Notes under the pieces: model-generated
Database searches by the model: none
What the model was told of the DNA's origin: nothing
Seen by the model: the letters and a program-made list of their open reading frames with translations, nothing else
Part shown: positions 33,365-44,759 of the stretch, piece by piece
How positions within the stretch are numbered: the first letter of the stretch is position 1
Layout of the letters: each line of letters starts with the position of its first letter
Program-made: the position numbers and the translations under genes
Assembly: GCA_016935885.1 (NCBI GenBank)
Contig: JAFGQA010000327.1
Location: forward strand, 1-51,294
Direction of reading: 5' to 3'
Source of the DNA: Phycisphaerae bacterium
GTDB lineage: Bacteria; Planctomycetota; Phycisphaerae; UBA1845; UTPLA1
Length of the DNA: 51,294 bases

Positions 33365-34557
33365 CGGATTCCCACAAACGCTTGCGCGTGCTGATCCTGG
33401 ACGACGGTCGCCAATGCCTGCCTTTCATGCGGGCATTGAAGCGGGCCGGGCATCACGTCACGGTCGCCTGCGGATCGAGACTGTCCACCGGGTACTTCTC
33501 GCGTCACGCGGATCGTCGCCTGCTGTGGCCCGATTACTTCAAGGATCCCGGCGGCTTCACACAGCGGTTGCTCGCCTACGTGCGTCGCTGCCAGCCGGAC
33601 GTGACGCTGTCCGTGGGTGACATCAGCGCGGCGATCGTCTCGCGCAACCGGCAGGAGTTGATCCGCTACACCGGAGTTGCGACACCGGAGTGGGATGTCT
33701 TTGACTACGCCGACGATAAGGGCAAGACGATGGCGTTCTGCATGGAGAACGACATCCCCTGCCCGAAGACGTTCTGCGTGGGGCCCGACGGCGTGGACGG
33801 CATCATCGAAAAGCTGACCTTTCCCGTGATGGTCAAGCCCAGCCGTGGCATCGGCGCCGTGGGACTGCACCGGATTGACACGCCGGAGGAGCTTCGGCGT
33901 CACTACGGCGCCTTACACGGGAAGCACGGCGAACTCGTCATTCAGGAGTTCATCCCGCTCGAAGGCGGAACGCAATACCAGGCCGAGGCGTTCCTCGATT
34001 CTGACAGCAGGATGAGGGCCTGCACGGTCATTTCCAAACCCCGGTTCTTTCCGGTGACCGGTGGCACGTCCACCGCGAACATGACCATCGACAGACCGGA
34101 TATCCAGGAATCGACCCGCAGGTTACTGGAAGGCATCCGCTGGAGCGGCGCGGCCGACGTGGACTTCATCCTCGATCCGCGCGACAACGTTCCCAAGGTG
34201 CTGGAGATCAACCCGCGCGTGACGGCCGGCATCAAGATCGGCTTTGCGGCGGGCATCGATTACGCCGATCTTCACCTCCGATTGGCAACCGGCCAACCGG
34301 TCCCGAGCATCACTTCCTACAAGCTCGGTGTCTACTCGCGTAACCTGTGTATGGACATCCTATGGTATCTGTTCTCGACGAAGGCGGACCGAAGGTCCAC
34401 GCCGCTTCCGTTCTTCAAGTTCTTCGGCAAGGATGTGTGCTACCAGACGTTTGGGCTGGATGATCCACTGCCGCTGTTGGGCTTTGTGCTGGGTATGCTG
34501 CGGAAGTACGCCAGCCCAGCGGTTTGGAAGGCGAAGCTCGGGATGGATCTGCGGTAA
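33361..34557 (+). CDS. ATP-grasp family carboxylate ligase
   Basis: 398 residues. The N-terminal Rossmann-like domain begins RLRVLILDDGRQCLPFMRAL. The ATP-grasp fold has FPVMVKPSRGIGAVGLHRI (nucleotide-binding Lys and Gly loop), IQEFIP, and the metal-binding VDFILDPRDNVPKVLEINPR. It resembles carbamoyl-phosphate-synthase-like ATP-grasp proteins found in envelope and peptide biosynthesis. The expected chemistry is joining a carboxylate to an amine through an acyl phosphate, perhaps an amino acid onto a uronic acid. Translation is coupled to the upstream glycosyltransferase. The stop codon TAA is the first triplet of a family A repeat element. Confidence 0.83.
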   Translation: MTDSHKRLRVLILDDGRQCLPFMRALKRAGHHVTVACGSRLSTGYFSRHADRRLLWPDYFKDPGGFTQRLLAYVRRCQPDVTLSVGDISAAIVSRNRQELIRYTGVATPEWDVFDYADDKGKTMAFCMENDIPCPKTFCVGPDGVDGIIEKLTFPVMVKPSRGIGAVGLHRIDTPEELRRHYGALHGKHGELVIQEFIPLEGGTQYQAEAFLDSDSRMRACTVISKPRFFPVTGGTSTANMTIDRPDIQESTRRLLEGIRWSGAADVDFILDPRDNVPKVLEINPRVTAGIKIGFAAGIDYADLHLRLATGQPVPSITSYKLGVYSRNLCMDILWYLFSTKADRRSTPLPFFKFFGKDVCYQTFGLDDPLPLLGFVLGMLRKYASPAVWKAKLGMDLR

Positions 34558-34730
34558 GGCGTCGCGCGAAAGTGACATGACCGATTGTGCCGCCTGTCTG
34601 CCGACAGGCAGGCTTCGCTGGCCTGCCGGCTTGCCCTTGACAGGAGCTTGCTTTGTCAAGGGCTTGCCGTTTGGCGGACCTACCCGCGGGTAGGCGGGTC
34701 AACCGTTTACGTTGTTTCCGCGCGGTTCTC
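34555..34730 (+). repeat. Family A structured element at gene 3' end, copy 1
   Basis: Starts TAAGGCGTCGCGCGAAAGTG, where TAA is the stop of the ATP-grasp gene, and ends CCGTTTACGTTGTTTCCGCG. The ends are imperfect inverted repeats (CGCGCG plus an ACCGATT/GGTTGAC arm). Inside are a 22-bp palindrome (34592-34613), an extra CTTGACA/TGTCAAG hairpin (34635-34659) seen only in this copy, GGCTTGCCGTTTGGCGG and the palindrome CTACCCGCGGGTAG. The remainder of the gap to 34853 holds a REP-like palindrome (34786-34816). Confidence 0.85.
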
Positions 34731-34785
34731 AAGCGATCTGGTACGCTTCGACGCCCCAGGCTTGGTGCTGAGCGCGGCTGTGGAA

Positions 34786-34816
34786 GGCCGCACGGGCTGA
34801 AGCCCGTGGCTCTTCT
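34786..34816 (+). repeat. REP-like palindrome, intergenic twin of the one in the lyase gene
   Basis: Identical over 31 bp to 30010-30040. Related, less exact copies lie at 28611-28628, 28668-28692, 39837-39864 and 49318-49343; all follow the plan (G)CnCGGGCT-GAAGCCCGnGGCTC. Confidence 0.9.
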
Positions 34817-34853
34817 TCGCATGTAACGGTCCGTCGAAGAATGGAAGAAGGCG

Positions 34854-37442
34854 ATGACGAGTTTGTCTGACCCACGCTTGCCGCCGAGGCGCCGCCGCAT
34901 TGGGCTTGGCGTGCTCGTGGTGGCTTGGGGCCTGCAGGCCATCGTCATGCAGTCGCTCCTGGTCCGCGAGGCCCTGGTGCTGATGTTCGGGAGCGAATTC
35001 GCCTGGGGCATCGTGCTGTTTGCGTGGCTACTGGGCATCGCCGTCGGGGCGGCCGCTGGCGGCTGGGCGGCCGGGCGGCTGCGGCGGGCAGACGTCGCCC
35101 TCGTGGCCGTGCTGATGGCCCTCAGCGTTGCCGCGTGCGCCGAGCTTTGGGTGTTTCGCGGCGCCCGGGCGTGGCTGGGCATCGGGCCGGGGGAACTGTT
35201 GCCGCTGGCGAAGACGGCGTTGGCGGCGATGCTGTTCATCTCGCCGGCCAGCGCCCTATTGGGGATGGCGTTTCCATTGGCGTGCCGCATTGCAGGCGGC
35301 GGCGACGAAGCCAAGCGACGGACCCAAGACCGTGGCACCGGCGCTTCGCCACAGCCCCAATCACCGGATCGGCGGTGTCAGAAAGATGCAGGGCGATGCC
35401 ACGACGGCACGGCCACGCATCCTGAGACAGCCGGACCGATCGGCGTAGGGCCGATCGCCGACATCTATGCGTTGGAATCGATCGGCAGCCTGGTCGGTGG
35501 GGCGGCGTTTAGCTTCTGGGCGGTCGAGCACCTCGCCCCGATCGAGACGGCGATGCTGTGCGTGGCGATTACGGCTGCGGCCTCGGCAGGCTTCCTTGCC
35601 GCAACGGCCCGCGGGCGATTCGGCCCGATCCTCCTGACGGTTGTAGCGGTGGCCAGCCTGGTTTTGACGGTCCTCGCAGGGCGTGAGCTGAACCGCCGGC
35701 TCGTCCTTCGGCGGTGGCGGAATGTCGCCCCGGGCTATGAACTGTGCGCCGAGGCCGAGTCGAAGTATCAGAACCTCGCCGTCGGCCGGCGGTTGGACCA
35801 GTTCACGTTGTATTGCGACGGCCACGTCACGGCGGACTTTCCCGATCCGTACACCTATGTGCCATTGGCCCACTTCTGGATGTGTGAGCACCCTGCGCCG
35901 CGACACGTCCTGGTTCTGGGCGGCGGGGCCGAGGGCCTGCTGGCCGAGATCTTGCGGCATCCGATCGAGCACGTGGACTACGTCGAGCCGGACCCGCGTC
36001 AGATTGGATTGATCGAACCGTATCTCCCCGAAGCGGATCGCCGGGCGATCCACGACCAACGCGTCACGGTGCACCACGTGGATGCAAGGTACTTCGTAAA
36101 AACCCAGCGCAGCAGGTTTGACCTCGTCATTGCCCGACTGCCCGAGCCCACCTCCGCCCTGCGGGCTCGGTTCTATACCGACGGGTTTTACGGCGAGCTG
36201 CGCCGCGCGATGACGGGCCGATCGGTGCTCTGCACGACCGTCGCCGCCGCCCCCGCGGACCTGCCCAGGGCAACCGCGGATTACGTCGCCTCGATCCGGG
36301 CCACGCTGGAACGGCATTTTCCGTACGTGACAGTCGGTTGGGGTGACACCGCGCAGGTCTTGGCCGCCACCGCATCTGGGCTCGTCTCCACGGATCCCGC
36401 CGAACTGGCCCGGCGCTACGCGCACCTCGGCATCCAGTCGCCCTTCTTCCATCCCCTGATGTTCGAGGCAACAGATCAGCTCGACCCCGAGAAGCTCCAG
36501 GCGCGGGCCGAACAACTCGACGCCGCCGCCAACGTCGAGATCAGCACGGATATGCGGCCCGTGGTCTACGTGCAACGCCTTGCCTTGTGGGAGCAGATGA
36601 CAAGCGGGCAGGCCGGCCGCGTGATCGGGCAGCTTCGATCGGTCAGTTGGCCGATGCTGACAACGGCGTTGGCCGTCATTGCGGCGGTCACACTGATCGC
36701 ATGCCGCCTTCGCAGCCGCTCGCAAACCGGGTTGAAGTCTGCGGATCTCAATCCGTGGGCCTCCGGTGTCATCGTCCTGTCAGTCGGCACAACCGGTTTC
36801 GCGACGATGGCGCTGAGCGTCGTTTGGCTGTTCGCCTTCCAGAACCTGTACGGCTATGTCTATTCCCGCATCGGCTGGATCATCGCCCTGTTCATGGCCG
36901 GCCTGGTCATTGGCTGCTGGCTGATCAGCAGGCGATCGAAGCGCTTCGACGACGCGGCCAACGGGAAGGATGCAACGTGTGACGTCCGCCGGGCAGGCCA
37001 CGAGACGTTATGGCGACGCCTGATCGCCGTCGATGTGCTGATCGCCTTGCTGGCCCTTGCGGTCCCATTCGTCCTACCGGTGCTCGGCGACTTGCAGGAC
37101 TCGCGGTCGGCCTTCGTGTTGGTCGAATGGGCCGTCTCGATCATGGTTGGCCTGACTGGCATCCTGTGCGGCGCCGCCTTCGCGCTGGCCGGCGGCCTGC
37201 AACTCGCCCTAACGGGCCGTGTCGATACTGCCGCTGGCAGCGTCGTCGGTGCCGACCACGCGGGCGCTTGCCTCGGCGCCTTGTTGACCGGCATCTTGCT
37301 GGTGCCCGTCTTCGGCACCGCGGCGGCGGCGTATCTGCTGGTCGGGATCAAGGTTTGTTCCGCCGTCCTCTTGCTGCTTGTCTGGAAGACCTCCCACACC
37401 GTCCGGGAGCCAACACTTGCTCCCAAGGACAGGCGCGATTAA
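34854..37442 (+). CDS. Membrane protein with spermidine synthase-like domain
   Basis: 862 residues. A block of about six membrane helices (10-150 and 205-290) precedes a Rossmann methyltransferase-like domain at about 295-530 with VLVLGGGAEGLLAEIL, VDYVEPDP and VHHVDARYF. A second block of helices fills the C-terminal third. This is the layout of the large membrane-bound 'spermidine synthase' proteins; their true reaction is unproven, so polyamine synthesis is not asserted. Residues about 150-199, between FPLACRIAGG and ADIYALESIGSLVGG, hold a Gln/Arg/Asp/His-rich stretch encoded by repeat-like DNA (GTGGCACCGGCGCTTCGCCA), apparently inserted. The ribosome-binding site is GGAAGAAGG. The gene stands alone. 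Confidence 0.8.
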   Translation: MTSLSDPRLPPRRRRIGLGVLVVAWGLQAIVMQSLLVREALVLMFGSEFAWGIVLFAWLLGIAVGAAAGGWAAGRLRRADVALVAVLMALSVAACAELWVFRGARAWLGIGPGELLPLAKTALAAMLFISPASALLGMAFPLACRIAGGGDEAKRRTQDRGTGASPQPQSPDRRCQKDAGRCHDGTATHPETAGPIGVGPIADIYALESIGSLVGGAAFSFWAVEHLAPIETAMLCVAITAAASAGFLAATARGRFGPILLTVVAVASLVLTVLAGRELNRRLVLRRWRNVAPGYELCAEAESKYQNLAVGRRLDQFTLYCDGHVTADFPDPYTYVPLAHFWMCEHPAPRHVLVLGGGAEGLLAEILRHPIEHVDYVEPDPRQIGLIEPYLPEADRRAIHDQRVTVHHVDARYFVKTQRSRFDLVIARLPEPTSALRARFYTDGFYGELRRAMTGRSVLCTTVAAAPADLPRATADYVASIRATLERHFPYVTVGWGDTAQVLAATASGLVSTDPAELARRYAHLGIQSPFFHPLMFEATDQLDPEKLQARAEQLDAAANVEISTDMRPVVYVQRLALWEQMTSGQAGRVIGQLRSVSWPMLTTALAVIAAVTLIACRLRSRSQTGLKSADLNPWASGVIVLSVGTTGFATMALSVVWLFAFQNLYGYVYSRIGWIIALFMAGLVIGCWLISRRSKRFDDAANGKDATCDVRRAGHETLWRRLIAVDVLIALLALAVPFVLPVLGDLQDSRSAFVLVEWAVSIMVGLTGILCGAAFALAGGLQLALTGRVDTAAGSVVGADHAGACLGALLTGILLVPVFGTAAAAYLLVGIKVCSAVLLLLVWKTSHTVREPTLAPKDRRD
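35305..35450 (+). repeat. Repeat-like insertion in the spermidine synthase-like gene
   Basis: Contains ACCGTGGCACCGGCGCTTCG, resembling the core of family B repeats, and further GC palindromes. It is in frame and adds about 45 residues of low hydrophobicity between two membrane helices where relatives have a short loop. Confidence 0.55.
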
Positions 37443-37741
37443 AGCACTTCACGGTCGGATGCACCTGGTGGCACCGCCGCCAAAGGCGGTGGATTCACGG
37501 GCGGGACGCCCATTCCACAGACGCCCATGCCACAGAGGCTACGGACGACAGATCTTCAAGGCCGCCGAGACCTCAGGCCGTGGAGGTTCCGGGGCACACA
37601 CCATTTGCCCGCTGTTCGCTCTCGTGGGGTGCGGGGCCGACGCGCGATTCGCGTGGGTGTTCGAATCGTAGTGCATTGGCGCCCTCAGTCGCCAATTGTA
37701 TGGTGCCTTCGCCTGTGACCGCTGATGCAGGGCCACGAAGC
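37443..37741. other. Intergenic region with GC hairpins, no gene seen
   Basis: About 300 bp between two plus-strand genes. It has a GGTGGCACCGCC/GGCGGTGG hairpin at about 37467-37491, directly after the upstream gene and possibly a factor-independent end of transcription, though without a T-run. CCCATTCCACAGACGCCCAT repeats and a GCGATTCGCGTGGGTGTTCG stretch follow. Open frames crossing it show no protein character until the ATG at 37742. Confidence 0.5.
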
Positions 37742-38380
37742 ATGACGCAGTCTTCTTCAACTGCTGACGTCCCGGATGAAACCCCCGCTGGATCCGGTCC
37801 AAAGGCGGAAGGCGATTTGACCAAGCCCGATCTGCCCGAATTGAAGGACTGTCCCGTCTGCGAATACCCGTTGATTGGCTTGCCCAGGAGGCATCGATGC
37901 CCGGAATGTGGGTTCGAGTATGACGAGCACACGCGGATTTGGCAGGCGCGGCGTCCTTGGAGGCTTTGGAAAGCAGTGTCTCTGCTCATGAACGGCGTGG
38001 CGTTCTGCTTCTTCGCGCTGGGTGCGTATCTTTTCGCCTTTACGTCGCTTGCGTTGCGATGGGTAGCGCCTGTCCTCGCCGCCTTCTATGCGTGCTGTTT
38101 CGTCTATCAGTGGATCTTGAATCGTCGCCGGGAGTACGTGGCCGTCACGCCAGGCGGTGTGATCGTACGAATGTACGGGACCAAACCAAGAGCCGTGCCG
38201 TGGTGTGATGTGTTGATGGTTGGCGGCGTGGGTGCAAGCGCCGCGCCAGGGTGGACGGTTCTTCACACGAAGCGAGGGCGATACCGCATCGGCCTGGCCC
38301 TGCGAGACCCAGTGGAGGCGCAAGCGCTCGCCGAGGCCGTCGAAGATGGAAAGAAACGCTACGGGGCTGGAGCGTCGTAG
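37742..38380 (+). CDS. Small membrane protein with N-terminal zinc ribbon
   Basis: 212 residues. Cysteines CPVC (37, 40) and CPEC (53, 56) with LPRRHRCPECGFEYDEHTR form a zinc ribbon of the type common in planctomycete membrane proteins. Two membrane helices follow (about 79-100 and 105-127). A C-terminal cytoplasmic domain of beta strands (YVAVTPGGVIVRMYG, WTVLHTKRGRYRIGLALRDP) may have a PH-like fold. The ATG at 37742 was chosen because the open frame upstream runs through the repeat-rich gap and the end of the previous gene. Function is unknown. Confidence 0.7.
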   Translation: MTQSSSTADVPDETPAGSGPKAEGDLTKPDLPELKDCPVCEYPLIGLPRRHRCPECGFEYDEHTRIWQARRPWRLWKAVSLLMNGVAFCFFALGAYLFAFTSLALRWVAPVLAAFYACCFVYQWILNRRREYVAVTPGGVIVRMYGTKPRAVPWCDVLMVGGVGASAAPGWTVLHTKRGRYRIGLALRDPVEAQALAEAVEDGKKRYGAGAS

Positions 38381-38404
38381 ACGCCGTCACCGCTGTCCGA
38401 TTCG

Positions 38405-38550
38405 CCGGTCAGGCGTCGCGCGAAAATGACATGACCGATTGTGCCGCCTGTCTGCCGACAGGCAGGCTTGGCTGGCTCGCCGGCTTGCCGTTTGGCGGAC
38501 CTGCCCGCGGGCAGGCGGGTCAACCGTTTATACTGTCTCTGCGCGGCTCC
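38405..38550 (+). repeat. Family A structured element, copy 2
   Basis: Begins CGGTCAGGCGTCGCGCGAAA 25 bp after the zinc-ribbon gene's stop and ends ACTGTCTCTGCGCGGCTCC. It has the same internal 22-bp palindrome (38446-38467), GGCTTGCCGTTTGGCGG (38482-38498) and a TGCCCGCGGGCA palindrome as copy 1, but lacks the extra hairpin. The rest of the gap to 38638 shows no gene. Confidence 0.85.
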
Positions 38551-38638
38551 ATATGGGTGCATGTGCCGGGCCTGGTCATCGCTGCTTCAATGTGTGCTTG
38601 CCCTCAGGACGATCGAAGATCCTGGCCGGATGCCGTGG

Positions 38639-39231
38639 TCACCACGGCTTAAACGTCTCGCGGACACGGGCGAGGTCCAGAACAAAACCAGCCACCGCCT
38701 GGCTGGCAAAGGTGTCGCCGGTGGCGGGCACCTCTGTGAATCGGCCTTCCTCCAGCCGGTAGAAGGCCATCGACGTCCGTTCGGGATCGATGAGCCAGTA
38801 TTCCCGCACGCCGAAACGCTCGTAGTCCTGCTTCTTCGTCTCGCTATCCATGCGGCGTGAGCCCCGGGAAACAACCTCGACGACGAGGTCCGGACCGCCG
38901 ACGATCTTCTCGCGCATCGCCGGCAGCCGCTCGGCGCGGACAAACAGGATCTCCGGCTTGTAGACCACGTCGCCGCCGGTGGGGCCTCGTCAAGCTCGGC
39001 GAACACACGGCCAACGCGTGGGTGCTCGCGCAAGTAGTTGTAAAGCTGAGCAGCGATTTCCATAGCCACGGCCTGATGCTGCGGCGTGGGACCGGGTGAC
39101 ATCATAACGACACCGTCGATAAGCTCGTAGTTGTAGCCGTCGTCGGGGATCTGGAGGAATTCATCGGCGGTCATTCGCAGGCCGCGAAACCGCGCTTCTG
39201 TCGATTCGCTGGCGGCGGTTGGAGAAGCCAT
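38639..39231 (-). pseudogene. Uma2 family (DUF820) endonuclease-like gene with a frameshift
   Basis: Two frames together make one Uma2 protein of about 197 residues. The N-terminal part (MASPTAASESTEARF, then YNYELIDGVVMMSPGPTPQH) reads from 39231 to about 38985. The C-terminal part (VVYKPEILFVRAERL, GPDLVVEVVSRGSR, YERFGVREYWLIDPE) reads to 38639 in another frame. One base appears to be missing in the GGGGC run at 38981-38985; restoring it gives ELDEAP-TGGDVVYKPE. Uma2 proteins have the PD-(D/E)xK nuclease fold, but their role is unclear. It may be a real pseudogene or a sequencing error in a homopolymer. Confidence 0.8.
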
Positions 39232-39275
39232 GACAGAACTCCCACGTCTTTCATCATAGCCTGCTGCGCAGTGTT

Positions 39276-39728
39276 TCACAACGATGTCGCCCATTCCACA
39301 TTCGGGCAGTCGCCCCACAAGGATTCGAGGTCGTAGTAGGCCCGCTGCTCGGCGTCGAAGAGGTGGATGACGACGTCCACGTAGTCCAGGACGATCCACG
39401 CGCCCTCGTCGTAGCCGGCGATGCCGTAAGGCGTTTCGTTCTGTGCTTTGCCCATTTCCTTGATGTGATCGCCGACGGCCCGCATCTGGCGGTCGGATGT
39501 GCCCGTGGCAATGAGGAAGTAGTCACAAACCGGGCTGACGCCCCGCAGGTCGAGAAGGAGGATGTCCTCGCAATGGTCGGCGTCCATCAACCGGGCGCAC
39601 TCGACGGCGAATCGGCAGGCGGCCTCGTTGGGCCGGCTAGGTGGAGGGCGAACCGCATCGGCGGCGTCGGCCGCCGTGGTCACGGCGAGGCGTTTGGCTT
39701 GCTTGGCTCGTGCTTGTTTCTTCGGCAT
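39276..39728 (-). CDS. rsfS: Ribosome silencing factor RsfS
   Basis: 150 residues. The Iojap/RsfS core has CARLMDADHCEDILLLDLRG, YFLIATGTSDRQMRAVGDHI and EGAWIVLDYVDVVIHLFD. RsfS binds ribosomal protein L14 and blocks subunit joining in stationary phase. The N-terminus carries an unusual basic/Ala-rich extension of about 35 residues (PKKQARAKQAKRLAVTT). ATG 39728 was chosen for its GAGGTGG ribosome-binding site; 20 open codons upstream come from palindromic repeat sequence. It stands alone, without its frequent partner nadD. Confidence 0.93.
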   Translation of the reverse strand: MPKKQARAKQAKRLAVTTAADAADAVRPPPSRPNEAACRFAVECARLMDADHCEDILLLDLRGVSPVCDYFLIATGTSDRQMRAVGDHIKEMGKAQNETPYGIAGYDEGAWIVLDYVDVVIHLFDAEQRAYYDLESLWGDCPNVEWATSL

Positions 39729-39836
39729 ATCCACCTCGTGGCACCGCCGTGTCGACAGTGAGGACACAGGCTTCGGCGCCTGTGCCACGGTTCTGTGATG
39801 GGGTTCAGGGAACCTGTAGCCAAACGCCAGTTCGCC

Positions 39837-39864
39837 AGGCCGCGCGGACTGAAGTCCGCGGCTC
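39837..39864. repeat. REP-like palindrome between rsfS and hppA
   Basis: CGCGCGGACTGAAGTCCGCG with GGC flanks, a diverged member of the family at 30010, 34786 and 49318. It lies 87 bp beyond the hppA stop, with another GC hairpin (GGCACCGCC type) at about 39735. Confidence 0.7.
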
Positions 39865-39950
39865 GTCGTCGAGGCAATGTCTCGCAGGAACCTCCATCCC
39901 CGTCCAGCAGTCTATCACCGGCAGTTGCCAATCCGCAATCGTCGATCTTA

Positions 39951-42785
<2,835 letters not shown>

Positions 42786-43039
42786 TACGTCGTCTCCTGC
42801 TGAAGATTAGGAAGTTAAGATTCTCCGTATCCGATTCGGATGCCGGTGAACGAACGAGCCAGGCCCCTTCGACCGCCTGCGGAACTGCTGTCTACCTGAG
42901 ACTCTATTGACGGCTGCCCCACCGCGTCGACATCGGGCAGCCGGCAACACACAGCAGGTCGGTGCAAGGCCAATCGCATAATGTGGCAGTGGCGGCTCGG
43001 TTTTATCGGACGCACCGCCACGCACACCAGAATCGGCGC

Positions 43040-43068
43040 AATATAGGCACGACCCTTCTGTCGTACAA
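43040..43068 (-). promoter_or_regulatory. Candidate sigma-70-type promoter for hppA
   Basis: On the minus strand TTGTAC (43068-43063), a 17-bp spacer and TATATT (43045-43040). Both hexamers are close to consensus and the spacer is ideal. It would give a leader of about 250 nt before hppA. Prediction from sequence only. Confidence 0.4.
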
Positions 43069-43367
43069 GCACATCCTGTTGGTCTTCGGCCGCGGTACTT
43101 CTGCGGGCTCCGTAGGCGCCTGTGGACCGTCGAGGCGCGTGCAGGAGGCGAATGATCGCCACGGCGAGCTGATTCCGGCAGCATCCGCGTGCGGTCCGAT
43201 CGTTGTTGCCACCACGATGGCAGATGCAACATCTTTTGTGGGAACGAGTTATGGTCATCCGGGTCGAGGCAGGGATAGCGCGGGAGGCACGGTTTGTGGG
43301 AGGCCTGGGCGGAATTGACCGTCTGCGCACGAAGACTAAGATGACGAGTCCATGACCGTTTAGGCGG

Positions 43368-43491
43368 GTGCCACTGGCAGCTTGCCTGCCAGTGCGCATG
43401 CCCCATGCGTCCACCGGAGACACCACACGGGCGGACAAGCCGCCCGTGGCACACAGAATCGAATGCCGCCGGGAGTGTCACGGACCCTAAG
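43368..43491 (+). repeat. Composite palindromic repeat, copy C
   Basis: Matches the first two thirds of 12271-12477: GTGCCACTGGCAGCTTGCCT, the CACGGGCGGACAAGC/GCCGCCCGTG arms without the extra 22-bp palindrome, then CACAGAATCGAATGCC and GGGAGTGTCACGGAC. It lies just upstream of the FlgT-like gene. Confidence 0.8.
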
Positions 43492-43533
43492 ATGACCGGT
43501 TACGATATGCGGGAGATACCAGACGGGAGATAG

Positions 43534-44727
43534 ATGATGCCAAGCCATCCATTCACGCGAGCGAGTAGCCTGGGCCTTTCCATTACGATGTTCCTGGCAT
43601 TGGCGAACACAGGCGTGGCGGGCCCGAGGGACGAGAAGGTCATTGTCATCGAAGGGTCGGCGGCGGGCACGAATGCCAATGCGATGGAGCAGGCGCGGCT
43701 GGACGCCCTGCGCAGGGCCGTTGAGCAGGCCTGTGGCACGTTCCTCAGTTCGCAGACAAAGACAGAAGACTACAAGGCGATCTATGACAAGGCCATGTCG
43801 TTCGCGGTGGGGTATGTGACGGGGTTTGAGGTCCTTGATCGGCGCGTCGAGGACGGTGTCAGCTACTGCAAGCTTCGAGCCAAGGTCTCGACAGCCAGCT
43901 TCGAGAAGGAGTGGGCCAGGCTGCGGCACACGATCGAGGCCGAAGGAAACCCCCGGTGCGTGGTCGTCGTTGTGGAGGACAACGACGTGGATGACCACGT
44001 GGGTCCCAAGACGAACGGCGTCGTGCAGAGCATCATCGAGAACTTCTTCTTGGACAAGGGCGTCCAACTGATGGACAAGGGCGCTTCGGATCAGGCGAAG
44101 AATCGCGACATCGAATTGGCGGCGTTGAACGACGACATCAACAAGCTCGCGGCGATGGCGGCGGCGTTCAAGGCGGACGTCGTGATCAGAGGCGTTGCCG
44201 AAGGCCGGCGGGCCGGAAGCTCGGAGCTGGGCGGGCGGACGGTCTACAAGTGGTCCGGCACGATCAGCATCCGGGCGTATCACACGGACAGCGCACAGTT
44301 GATCATGTCCAACACCTACTCGGCGACGAAGACAAGCGTCAACGAGAACGCTGGCGGTGACGAAGTATTGAAGGAATGCGCGCAGGACAACGCCGCGAAG
44401 ATCCTCCGCGACATCGGAAAGTCCTGGCGTGAGCGGCAGAACATCCGCCGCACGGTTCAACTCACGTTGGAGAATTGTAGCCGGCCAGACTTCAAGTCCT
44501 TCGAAGCCGCCATGCGGCCGGTGACCGGCGTGCAGGAGATCCGCCTCAAGGAATTGGTCAACAACGTCTGCCAGGTCGAGATCGACTGGGCGTATGACGT
44601 CGAGCGGCTCGTCGTCCGCATCGAGGAGTTGGAGGTTCCCGGCACGCGCTACGAGATCACCGAACAGACGCACGATCGGGTGACAGTGAAACTGGTCAAA
44701 GAAGAGTCGAAGACGGGGTCGGCCTGA
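43534..44727 (+). CDS. Secreted protein with FlgT/LPP20-like N-terminal domain
   Basis: 397 residues. A signal peptide (about residues 1-30, cleavage near TGVAGP) is followed by VIVIEGSAAGTNANAMEQAR and LDALRRAVEQACGTFLSS, then MSFAVGYVTGFEVLDRRVED. This is the pattern of FlgT N-terminal and LPP20 domains (G-A-A, A-R-x-x-A, V-x-Q-x-x-G). The middle (VVVVEDNDVDD, VIRGVAEGRRA) resembles the CsgG/LpoB-like fold of periplasmic assembly factors. No flagellar genes are present nearby, so a specific flagellar role is not supported. GGGAGA precedes two adjacent ATGs; the second (43537) has the better spacing. Confidence 0.65.
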   Translation: MMPSHPFTRASSLGLSITMFLALANTGVAGPRDEKVIVIEGSAAGTNANAMEQARLDALRRAVEQACGTFLSSQTKTEDYKAIYDKAMSFAVGYVTGFEVLDRRVEDGVSYCKLRAKVSTASFEKEWARLRHTIEAEGNPRCVVVVVEDNDVDDHVGPKTNGVVQSIIENFFLDKGVQLMDKGASDQAKNRDIELAALNDDINKLAAMAAAFKADVVIRGVAEGRRAGSSELGGRTVYKWSGTISIRAYHTDSAQLIMSNTYSATKTSVNENAGGDEVLKECAQDNAAKILRDIGKSWRERQNIRRTVQLTLENCSRPDFKSFEAAMRPVTGVQEIRLKELVNNVCQVEIDWAYDVERLVVRIEELEVPGTRYEITEQTHDRVTVKLVKEESKTGSA

Positions 44728-44759
44728 TCTCGTTGCGGCCTAGCCCACGAGCGCGCGCA

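Larger units (their letters stand above)
42786..43533. other. Divergent intergenic region between hppA and the FlgT-like gene
   Basis: About 750 bp with genes leaving in both directions. It holds the candidate hppA promoter (43040-43068) and composite repeat copy C (43368-43491). No convincing reading frame, RNA gene or terminator was seen. A plus-strand TACGAT at 43501 could be the -10 of the next gene but has no good -35. Confidence 0.5.

Noticed and set aside
37660..37680. GTTCGAATC string resembling a tRNA T-arm
   Set aside because: No acceptor stem, D-arm or anticodon arm can be formed around it.
34585..38652. Near-identical small frames starting MTDCAACLPTGRL after two genes
   Set aside because: They are translations of the family A repeat element and diverge or stop in the third copy, so not a conserved small protein.
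43360..44673. Open frame of 437 codons on the minus strand
   Set aside because: Antisense to the FlgT-like secreted protein; no domain signals, and its end runs into a palindromic repeat.
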